Shown here one piece after another: positions 54,185 to 61,824 of a DNA stretch of 64,000 bases. Source of the stretch: Butyrivibrio proteoclasticus (GTDB lineage: Bacteria > Bacillota > Clostridia > Lachnospirales > Lachnospiraceae); contig NZ_FOXO01000011.1 in assembly GCF_900115735.1 (NCBI RefSeq), positions 62,001 to 126,000 of the forward strand. The letters run 5' to 3'. The first letter of the stretch is position 1, and every line of letters starts with the position of its first letter. A program made the position numbers and the translations under genes. Below the pieces are notes generated by a model, which ran no database searches, had not been told where the DNA came from, and worked only from the letters and a program-made list of their open reading frames with translations.

Positions 54185-55116
54185 TGGATACTGCAAACAA
54201 ATTATTTGAATATGTTGTAAGTGATGAATATGAGGGGTTAAGAATAGATAAGCTTTTATCTGAGCTTAGCCCTTCTTTTTCTCGCACTTACATAAAAAAA
54301 CTTATAGATGATAAAAAGGTCTTTTGCAATGGTAAAAATGTAAAGGCCAGTTTTTCCATATCCGAAAATGATTATATAAAAATGGAGATACCACCTGCTG
54401 AGATTCCTGAAATATTACCACAGGATATTCCGCTGGATATACTCTATGAAGATAATGATGTGCTGGTTGTTAATAAGCCCAAAGATATGGTTGTACATCC
54501 TGCTGCAGGTCATTACAAAGATACACTTGTAAATGCTGTTATGTATCACTGCCATGATAATTTATCAGGTATTAATGGCGTTATGCGACCTGGAATTGTT
54601 CACAGGATAGATAAAGATACTACCGGTTCAGTTATTATCTGTAAAAATGATAATGCCCATCAGAATATTGCTTTACAGCTAAAAGAACATTCAATAAACA
54701 GGGTTTATCACGCTATATGCTACGGCGTTATCAAAGAGGATGAGGGAACAATCAAAACGCTTATTGGCAGAAGTCCCAGTGATAGAAAAAAGATGGCTGT
54801 AGTTACAAATGGCGGCAAAGAAGCAATTACTCATTTTCGTGTTTTGAAGCGATTTGAGGAAGACAATATGACTTATATAGAATGCAGGCTTGAAACAGGA
54901 AGAACCCATCAAATTCGTGTTCACATGTCTTATATAGGACATCCTCTTTTGGGCGATGAAGTATATGCGGGAAACAGAAAAAGCAGATTCAAATTAGATG
55001 GTCAATGTCTGCATGCAAAAACTCTTGGTTTTATACATCCTACAACAGAAGAGTATATAGAAACGGATGCGCCGCTACCTGAGTATTTTTCACATTTGCT
55101 CAATGTTCTTAAATAA
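54184..55116 (+). CDS. rluD: RluD-family 23S rRNA pseudouridine synthase
   Basis: The 310-residue protein has an N-terminal S4 RNA-binding domain (LRIDKLLSELSPSFSRTYIKKLI, about 19-41). The RluA/RluD catalytic domain follows, with the active aspartate in GIVHRIDKDTTG (about 138-149), RVYHAICYG and RLETGRTHQIRVHM. It follows lspA with a one-base overlap, the standard lspA-rluD (ylyB) order. Confidence 0.94.
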   Translation: MDTANKLFEYVVSDEYEGLRIDKLLSELSPSFSRTYIKKLIDDKKVFCNGKNVKASFSISENDYIKMEIPPAEIPEILPQDIPLDILYEDNDVLVVNKPKDMVVHPAAGHYKDTLVNAVMYHCHDNLSGINGVMRPGIVHRIDKDTTGSVIICKNDNAHQNIALQLKEHSINRVYHAICYGVIKEDEGTIKTLIGRSPSDRKKMAVVTNGGKEAITHFRVLKRFEEDNMTYIECRLETGRTHQIRVHMSYIGHPLLGDEVYAGNRKSRFKLDGQCLHAKTLGFIHPTTEEYIETDAPLPEYFSHLLNVLK

Positions 55117-55153
55117 GGTAAAATAAGAAAAAGGGGAAAGGGGTGATGATTTT

Positions 55154-55789
55154 ATGAATACTATAATCACTATTGGAAGACAATTCGGATCAGGCGGAAG
55201 AGAAATAGGAGAAATGGTTGCAAATCATTTCGGGATTAAGTGTTATGACAAGGAGCTTCTTTCTAGAGCGGCAAAAGAGAGTGGCTTTTGTGAGGAGATG
55301 ATTCAGAATCATGATGAGCGTCCTACAAATTCTTTTCTTTATAACCTTGTAATGGACACATATTCATTTGGATATAATTCTTCAAGTTTTGTTGATATGC
55401 CAATCAGCCATAAAGTATTTTTGGCGCAGTTTGATACTATCAAAAAGATTGCTCAGGAAGGTCCTTGCGTTATTGTTGGTAGATGTGCAGATTATGCATT
55501 GTCTGATTTTCCAAATGTTCTTAATCTTTTTATCACGGCTGATGAAGAGTGCAAGATAAAGCGTATTAAAGAGCGCTTTGAGGACATCACAACAGATGAT
55601 AAGGCAAAAGATATGATGAATAAAAAGGATAAACAACGTCAAAGTTATTATAATTATTATTCATCCAAAAAATGGGGCAGAGCTGACAGCTATGACCTTT
55701 GCATCAACTCAAGCATTCTCGGTATCGATGGTACCGTGAAATTTATTACTCAGTATATTGAAGACTATGAGCTTTCCAAGAAACTTTGA
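55154..55789 (+). CDS. Cytidylate kinase-like protein
   Basis: The 211-residue P-loop protein belongs to the cytidylate kinase-like group: ITIGRQFGSGGREIGEMVANHFG (about 5-27) holds an atypical glycine-rich loop with SGGRE in place of GKS/T, followed by YDKELLSRAAKES and CVIVGRCADYAL. The natural substrate is uncertain, as this group is separate from true Cmk. AAAGGGG precedes the ATG. Confidence 0.85.
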   Translation: MNTIITIGRQFGSGGREIGEMVANHFGIKCYDKELLSRAAKESGFCEEMIQNHDERPTNSFLYNLVMDTYSFGYNSSSFVDMPISHKVFLAQFDTIKKIAQEGPCVIVGRCADYALSDFPNVLNLFITADEECKIKRIKERFEDITTDDKAKDMMNKKDKQRQSYYNYYSSKKWGRADSYDLCINSSILGIDGTVKFITQYIEDYELSKKL

Positions 55790-55800
55790 TTCACCTATAG

Positions 55801-55826
55801 AAGGCCTGGCTTAATTGTCAGGCCTT
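55801..55826 (+). terminator. Hairpin between the kinase-like gene and the diguanylate cyclase
   Basis: AAGGCCTG pairs perfectly with CAGGCCTT around a 10-base loop; only a short T-run follows. It may be a weak terminator or a leader hairpin of the following gene, whose ribosome binding site lies five bases downstream. Confidence 0.55.
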
Positions 55827-55842
55827 TCATGGAGGATTAGCC

Positions 55843-57258
55843 ATGTGGAAGCGTGCGCAGGAAAGATTTAGAACACGAAGCCTGATTGCTACACTCATTC
55901 TTATGCTGATCGTGTTCCTGTATTCTACTGTCTACGTTGTCTATGTAAAAAATTATACTAGAGACCAAAGTTATTTAGAACTAAAAAAATCCACCGATGA
56001 AGCCATTAGTTCCATCGAGGGTGAGTTTCGTGCGGACCGTAATATGTTACGGCTTATTTCTAAAATCATCTCCGAGTCCGGAGAATCGTTACATTCCCTA
56101 GGTGTTACCAGATATTTAAATATCTATTATGTCAATTCAAATATTTCAGAAGCGGCTATTCTTACGTCCCAAAATGAAGTAATCAGAATTTCAGGAAAAG
56201 ATATTGATGCAACAGGAATACTGGATTTTGACTTAGTGCTTGAAAAAGGAGAACATATTTCCACGCTTCAACGAGATCTTGAAATACCATCACTTCTTGA
56301 TATAAGAAGCTTTGTTCCCATAAGAAAAGAAGACAAAACAATAGCATTTATCTATGGTACAACAACACCCTCAAGTATTATTGATGCATGGGCTCCTGAA
56401 GTTTATGGAGGGCATGGCATTATATCCATCATAGAAAGAGATACAGGAAAGTTCCTTATAGATGGCCAAAACCGTGTCAATACCTTTTTTGATGAATCAA
56501 CTCTAAAACTCCTTGCAATAAGTACAGGGAAAACTCTTGATGAGAATATAAAAAATGGAAAAAGTGGCTATGCTATTGCCCGGGACTATTCGACAAATGA
56601 AATAATGTATTATTGCTATCTGCCAATGACAATAGCTAATTGGGAGATGGTTCTTAGCGTTCCTGAAAAATATGTGTTTGAGGCAGTAAGGCCAATGCAT
56701 ATAGGCTTATACCTGCTTATTGCCGCAGAGGCTATTTCTCTTATTATTTATTTCTTTTACATTATCCATATTACTACCGGATCCCTTAAAGGTATGGAAA
56801 GAAGAGCCAATATGGATGCTCTTACAGGCCTTCAGAATAGAAACAGGTATGAATATTTTTGCCAGCATCTTCAACAGGGAACTGATGGAATGGCTTGTAT
56901 TTACTTTGACGTAAATGGTCTTCATGAGTTAAATAATACACAAGGTCATGTTGCAGGCGATAATATGCTAAAAACCATAGCATCCATTATCAGCGCAGAA
57001 TTTGGCGAAAATAACACCTACAGGATTGGCGGCGACGAATTTGTTGCATTCAGGTATGAGAGGGATGAGCAGGCTGTAAGAAAGGACCTTAGAAGGGTTC
57101 TTGATGATATTGAAAAAGAAAATTATCATGTTGCAAGTGGCCTTGCCATGGCAACACCTGATAAGAAACTTTTAACAATAATTAAACTTGCTGAGGAGGA
57201 AATGTATAGGAATAAAGAGATCTATTACAAATCAATAGGAAAGGAGATGCGAGGATGA
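55843..57258 (+). CDS. Membrane sensor diguanylate cyclase
   Basis: The 471-residue protein has two membrane helices (about 15-36 and 285-308) that flank an extracellular sensor of about 245 residues, probably a Cache-type fold. A cytoplasmic GGDEF domain begins with MDALTGLQNRNRYEY (about 325). The active motif GGDEF is intact (396-400), as is the ALTGLQNR Mg/GTP segment, so it should make cyclic di-GMP from two GTP. The inhibitory RxxD site before GGDEF is absent. GGAGG precedes the ATG. Its last four bases overlap a peptide-binding lipoprotein gene, suggesting the two work together. Confidence 0.9.
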   Translation: MWKRAQERFRTRSLIATLILMLIVFLYSTVYVVYVKNYTRDQSYLELKKSTDEAISSIEGEFRADRNMLRLISKIISESGESLHSLGVTRYLNIYYVNSNISEAAILTSQNEVIRISGKDIDATGILDFDLVLEKGEHISTLQRDLEIPSLLDIRSFVPIRKEDKTIAFIYGTTTPSSIIDAWAPEVYGGHGIISIIERDTGKFLIDGQNRVNTFFDESTLKLLAISTGKTLDENIKNGKSGYAIARDYSTNEIMYYCYLPMTIANWEMVLSVPEKYVFEAVRPMHIGLYLLIAAEAISLIIYFFYIIHITTGSLKGMERRANMDALTGLQNRNRYEYFCQHLQQGTDGMACIYFDVNGLHELNNTQGHVAGDNMLKTIASIISAEFGENNTYRIGGDEFVAFRYERDEQAVRKDLRRVLDDIEKENYHVASGLAMATPDKKLLTIIKLAEEEMYRNKEIYYKSIGKEMRG

Positions 57259-59153
57259 GGCGTTTTTCTCAAAAATGCATACTTTTTTTCCTGTGTTTTG
57301 TGATGACTTTTTTGACCGGTTGCTATGGCAAACTTCCTGATCTTGAAAATCATACGCTTGAAGATGCTTACGACAACGAGGCAGTTGTATTTAGAACAAT
57401 TTATTCCTCAGAGGTTGTTAATCTAAACTATCTTGTAACCAGTTCCGCTGTTGATACAGCAATCTGTGCCAATGTTATAGATGCTCTTGTTGACTATGAC
57501 ACAAAGGGCAATATTATCCCCGGACTTGCTGAGAGCTGGGAGTCTAATGATGATTTTACTGAATGGACTTTTCATTTAAGGAAAGGGATAAAATGGGTCG
57601 ACTACAATGGCAATTATTATGCTGATGTTGTAGCTGATGATTTTGTATGCGCTGCAGAATATGTTAATAATGCCGCCAATGATACAGATTGCCAATACAT
57701 GTATTCGACAGGGGCTGTAGTTTTAAATGCTCAGAAATACTATGATTTTACATCATATGTCTTAAAACCGGATGACTATGAAGAAATACCGGAAAAAATT
57801 ATTCCCTCAGATATTGGCGTTATCGCAGAAGATGATAAGACTTTGAAATACATCCTGGAAAAACCATGTCCATTTTTTACAAGTGTTTTATCCTACACAA
57901 CGTATCTTCCGGTTTGTCGAAAATACCTTAATGAAATCGGAAGTGTCTTTGCTACGGACAATGAGTTTCTTCTTTATAACGGAGCTTATATACTCCATTA
58001 TTTTAATCCGCTTGAGAAACAGATATTTGTAAAAAATCCCACCTATTGGGATAAGAAAAACGTTTATATTGACAGAATTGAAAATTATTACGATGCAGAT
58101 GCCCTGTCAATAGGACCGGAGCAATATATGAATGGCTCTGTTGATAAGGCAATCATAAGTCCTGATCATCTTGATGAGTATATGAGTAACCCTAAATATG
58201 CAGAGAATATTCACAGGTCAAGACCGGATAGCTCTTTTTCATATTTTTATTCTTTTAATTTTGAGCCATTATTTGATAAAAGATATGAACCTGATAACTG
58301 GAAAAAAGCTGTAGAAAACTTGAGTTTTAGAAAAGCTGTCATGTCTTCCATAGACAGGGTAAGTATTTTAAAGCTCTATGAACCATACGATCCGGAAATT
58401 CTTCTAAATAACACGATCACTCCTAAAGGATCTAATTCTTTTAACGGAAAAGATTATACATCTTATGGGAAACTTGCGTATCACGCAGGAAATGACTCTT
58501 TTGACCCTAAAAAAGCAAGAATTTACAGAGATCTGGCGAGGCTTGAACTTACGCCAAAGGGGGCGACTTTTCCAATAAAAATGCTTATGCCATACAATCC
58601 TTCAACAGAAGGGGGGAAGCAGGAAGCATATATGATGGAGGAACAGATAGAATCGACTTTGGGTAAGGATTTTATCGATGTTATAGTAACTCCCGGGAGC
58701 GATATGGGGTTTTTACTATCAGTTCGCATGGCAGGTAAATATGCTTTTATGAAATGCCGATGGGGCGCGGATTATGAGGACCCTCAAACCTGGACAGAGC
58801 CCTTTGAAGATGATGGAGACTACACATTCTGGCAGCTTTCAGATAATTCAGAGATAAAAAAGATACATAAGAAGTGGCGGGAGCAGATTGATCTTGCTTC
58901 TTCAATTACTGACGATAATGACAGGAGGTTTACTGAGTTTGCAGAGGCAGAAAACATTATAATCAGCAATGCGATTGTAGTACCATTTTCTATAATGAAT
59001 GGTGATGGATATATCATGTCAAAGCTAAACGAGTTCGAAGGTGAGTACTCATCCTATGGTATGGCGAGGCAGCGATATAAATACTACAAAAAGCATGAAA
59101 AATCAATGAATTTGGAAGAATATGATAAAGAATATGCAGAATGGATTGAATGA
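57255..59153 (+). CDS. Peptide/nickel-type ABC substrate-binding lipoprotein (SBP family 5)
   Basis: The 632-residue lipoprotein starts with a signal peptide and lipobox FLTGC (Cys23). The mature part fits the OppA/DppA binding-protein fold: NVIDALVDYDTKGNIIPGLAESWESNDDFTEWTFHLRKGIKWVD is the family signature region (about 75-120), split over shorter motifs, and the later WGADYEDPQTWTEPF loop is typical. No permease or ATPase genes lie nearby. It overlaps the diguanylate cyclase gene by four bases (ATGA). A sensing role for peptides through the cyclase, rather than transport, is inference. Confidence 0.88.
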   Translation: MRRFSQKCILFFLCFVMTFLTGCYGKLPDLENHTLEDAYDNEAVVFRTIYSSEVVNLNYLVTSSAVDTAICANVIDALVDYDTKGNIIPGLAESWESNDDFTEWTFHLRKGIKWVDYNGNYYADVVADDFVCAAEYVNNAANDTDCQYMYSTGAVVLNAQKYYDFTSYVLKPDDYEEIPEKIIPSDIGVIAEDDKTLKYILEKPCPFFTSVLSYTTYLPVCRKYLNEIGSVFATDNEFLLYNGAYILHYFNPLEKQIFVKNPTYWDKKNVYIDRIENYYDADALSIGPEQYMNGSVDKAIISPDHLDEYMSNPKYAENIHRSRPDSSFSYFYSFNFEPLFDKRYEPDNWKKAVENLSFRKAVMSSIDRVSILKLYEPYDPEILLNNTITPKGSNSFNGKDYTSYGKLAYHAGNDSFDPKKARIYRDLARLELTPKGATFPIKMLMPYNPSTEGGKQEAYMMEEQIESTLGKDFIDVIVTPGSDMGFLLSVRMAGKYAFMKCRWGADYEDPQTWTEPFEDDGDYTFWQLSDNSEIKKIHKKWREQIDLASSITDDNDRRFTEFAEAENIIISNAIVVPFSIMNGDGYIMSKLNEFEGEYSSYGMARQRYKYYKKHEKSMNLEEYDKEYAEWIE

Positions 59154-59341
59154 TATTTTCATGGTATGGAATATATTATGAAATATTATTGCGTAATTTA
59201 TTCTATTTAATATAAATTTAATTGGTTGGCTATAAATTAGATGCTAATCTGAAGTTGTAAATACGGAATGTATATTCATTTGTAACACTCTTTTGCATAG
59301 AAAGGATTCTGTGCTTTTTGATTCTTCAAGGAGGAAAAACT

Positions 59342-59935
59342 ATGGCAGCAAGTATTAGTAATAATGTCAGTCAAATGTACCGTAACGTCGCAAATGCCAC
59401 CAAGACAGCAAAAATAACAGGCAAAAGCGATGTAAAATCTGCAGATAAATCCAAAGGTATTAGTAATAAAGATTCAATATTTGGAACAGGTGTTGGTAAC
59501 AGTGCCACAGTTTCTTTTTCTCCGGAAGCTGAGATGTATGGCAAGGTTGTTGATCTGCTTCAAAAGAAATATGAAAATGCTGATGTATTCGTAGCAGGAC
59601 CTGATGATGATCTTTCGCAGATAGGCGGAGACCTTGAATATAGCATTATTCTATCCGAAGATGAAATGAAACTTCTGGCTTCTGATGATGAAAAAGATAA
59701 AGAGGCGAAGGATAAGCTTTTGGGGAAAATTGATGATGCAATGAATAAAATCAGCGATATGAGCCAGAAAATCAGCGAAAATACTAATGAAAAAGATTCA
59801 ATTTCTAATTTCGGGATAAGTATTGGCAAAGACGGAAAGCTTAATTTCTTTGCCGACATAAATGGTAATTCATATAGTAATAATTCTTTGGATGAAATAA
59901 TAAAATCACTTGTGACTGATAAGACAAAAGCATGA
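59342..59935 (+). CDS. Conserved-looking cytoplasmic protein, unknown function
   Basis: ATG 59342 has a strong AAGGAGG box and gives 197 residues; the upstream in-frame ATA/ATG start has none. I do not recognise the family. The protein is hydrophilic: an N-terminal SNNVSQMYRNVANATKTAK segment, a Ser/Gly-rich linker, a VDLLQKKYENADVFVAG module and a coiled coil (about 120-155), then an ISIGKDGKLNFFADINGNS stretch. There is no signal or membrane segment. It is a single-gene unit with its own terminator. Confidence 0.6.
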   Translation: MAASISNNVSQMYRNVANATKTAKITGKSDVKSADKSKGISNKDSIFGTGVGNSATVSFSPEAEMYGKVVDLLQKKYENADVFVAGPDDDLSQIGGDLEYSIILSEDEMKLLASDDEKDKEAKDKLLGKIDDAMNKISDMSQKISENTNEKDSISNFGISIGKDGKLNFFADINGNSYSNNSLDEIIKSLVTDKTKA

Positions 59936-59945
59936 TCTGTATATT

Positions 59946-59978
59946 GAAAAAAAGGGCATAGAAATGCTCTTTTTTTTA
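59946..59978 (+). terminator. Intrinsic terminator
   Basis: AAAAAAGGGCAT pairs with ATGCTCTTTTTT (one G-U pair) around a short AGAA loop, followed by more T residues. Confidence 0.85.
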
Positions 59979-60051
59979 TAGTTTTTTAATAATTTGAGTA
60001 TCACAATTTAACGTATTATTAGTATAGAGTAAATTATTTTAGGGGAAAAAC

Positions 60052-61584
60052 ATGCAGGGACTTTCAAGAAATAAACAGCGAGAAGCATTTATTATTTCAG
60101 TAATATATCTTTTACTGGTAATTGTTATAGGATATCTGGTTCATTTGAGGGGAATAAAGGATCTTGTTGATATTTACCTTATCAATATCGGTATAGATGC
60201 ATTTGGAATGTTGATAGGTTACGTTTTATACATCTGCTGCCTGGTGGATGTGCAAAAAACAGGTGCTAACCTAAAACATTTATTGTCACTTATTAATGTT
60301 GCATATCTTGGCCTTTTTACAGATGCCTGTGCATGGCTTCTTGATGGCGTTCCCGGATTAAGAATATTAAATATTGTTGATAATACATTTTATTATCTCT
60401 GTGCTCCGGTTGAAGCTTATTTTTTCTGGCTTTATACAATGACCTATTTAAAGGTCAACAATGGCATAGTCAAAAATCTTGGTATTATTACAAAAATCGG
60501 CTTATATATTGCTGTAGGTATGAGAATTTTAAATCTCTTTACAGGTATTTATTTTACAGTCGATGAAATGGGGATATACCACAGAAGCGCTTATTACCCA
60601 TTATCAATGATATATGCTTTCTTTACTGCATTTTCAGCTCTTGTGGCTGTTATTATTGAAAGAAAGCAGCTTGAAAGATACCAGATTTATACGTTTTTTG
60701 TATATGTGCTTGCACCTGTTTCCATGGGAATATTTACCTTAGGTGTGTATGGACTTTCGCCAACAGCGGCAACAGTAATGCTGACAATTCTTCTCATGTA
60801 CTGCATATTAAATGTTTCCCAGGGGCTTGCAAAAGCTATCGCAGACAGAGATCTTGCTCTTGCATCGTCAATTCAGGAAAATGTACTCCCTAAAATTTTT
60901 CCATTCAGGCCTGATAGAAAAGAGTTTGATCTTTATGCCTCAATGAATCCTGCTAAGGAAGTAGGCGGTGATTTCTATGATTTCTTTATGGTGGACGATA
61001 ATCATATCGCCCTGGTTATGGCTGATGTTTCAGGAAAAGGAATACCTGCTGCACTTTTCATGATGGTTGCAAAGACTCTGATCAAGAACAGAGTCCTTGC
61101 GGGAGACGGACCTGCGAAAGCTTTAATTAATGTGAATGAACAGCTTTGTGAAGGCAATTCTGCTGAGTTATTTGTAACAGTATGGCTTGCAATTCTTGAT
61201 CTTTCAACAGGAAAGGGAACAGCAGTTAATGCAGGCCACGAGCATCCTGCATTTAAGGAAAAGAATGGTGATTATGAGCTTGTTGTATATAAACATTCTC
61301 CGGCAGTTGCAACAATTGAAGGTATAAGATACAAGGAACATGATTTTGAACTTAATCCTGGAGATACTATTTTTGTATATACTGATGGCGTTACAGAAGC
61401 CACCAATATAAACAATGAGCTTTTTGGTGAAGAGAGACTTATTAAAGCCCTTAACTCAGATAAAGATGCAGACCCACAGCAGGTTCTTTCAAATGTGAAA
61501 AGTCATATTCAGGATTTCGTAAAAGATGCAGATCAGTTTGATGATATAACTATGCTTTGCCTTAAGTATAATGGTCCGGCATAA
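60052..61584 (+). CDS. Membrane SpoIIE/RsbU-type serine phosphatase
   Basis: The 510-residue protein has about eight membrane helices in the N-terminal half (residues 12-260). A short SIQENVLPKIFPF linker helix leads to a PP2C-type SpoIIE phosphatase domain (about 295-508). Metal-binding aspartates lie in KEVGGDFYDFF, VMADVSGKGIPAALFM and the late YTDGVTEA and DDITMLCL motifs. Such enzymes dephosphorylate anti-sigma-factor antagonists of the SpoIIAA/RsbV type, releasing stress or developmental sigma factors. No partner kinase or antagonist gene is adjacent. The membrane part is not a known ligand-binding domain I can name. Confidence 0.9.
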   Translation: MQGLSRNKQREAFIISVIYLLLVIVIGYLVHLRGIKDLVDIYLINIGIDAFGMLIGYVLYICCLVDVQKTGANLKHLLSLINVAYLGLFTDACAWLLDGVPGLRILNIVDNTFYYLCAPVEAYFFWLYTMTYLKVNNGIVKNLGIITKIGLYIAVGMRILNLFTGIYFTVDEMGIYHRSAYYPLSMIYAFFTAFSALVAVIIERKQLERYQIYTFFVYVLAPVSMGIFTLGVYGLSPTAATVMLTILLMYCILNVSQGLAKAIADRDLALASSIQENVLPKIFPFRPDRKEFDLYASMNPAKEVGGDFYDFFMVDDNHIALVMADVSGKGIPAALFMMVAKTLIKNRVLAGDGPAKALINVNEQLCEGNSAELFVTVWLAILDLSTGKGTAVNAGHEHPAFKEKNGDYELVVYKHSPAVATIEGIRYKEHDFELNPGDTIFVYTDGVTEATNINNELFGEERLIKALNSDKDADPQQVLSNVKSHIQDFVKDADQFDDITMLCLKYNGPA

Positions 61585-61590
61585 TGACAT

Positions 61591-61659
61591 CTTGAATCAA
61601 AGATTCAAGATACAAGCAAATAGGCCATTCCAAAGCGACTTCGTCGCATGGCCTATTTG
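61591..61659 (+). terminator. Two consecutive hairpins after the phosphatase gene
   Basis: CTTGAATC-AAA-GATTCAAG (61591-61609) is a perfect 8-bp stem. It is followed by CAAATAGGCCAT paired with ATGGCCTATTTG (61617-61659, 12 bp) around an inner GCGAC/GTCGC hairpin. No T-run follows the second stem, so termination strength is uncertain. Confidence 0.6.
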
Positions 61660-61824
61660 CCACCTAAATCATATTCTCACGAAACCCGCAGTAAATGCGT
61701 GTTTCTGTAATTTCATCTAAGATGTCATATTTTTTTATCATTTTTTTCTCATATGTGATAGCTTTTTACCCGATAATATCTTTAGAAGTGTGTTGATTTT
61801 TATTGCTTTCTATGGAGATTATTT

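Noticed and set aside
59190-59260. Possible flagellar sigma-28 promoter before the unrecognised gene (TAAATTTA ... GCTATAAA)
   Set aside because: The spacing is 8 rather than about 11 bases and the -10 box lacks the CGAT core.
61769-61776. CCCGATAA resembling a sigma-28 -10 box before the protease gene
   Set aside because: No TAAA-type -35 box lies at the correct distance upstream.
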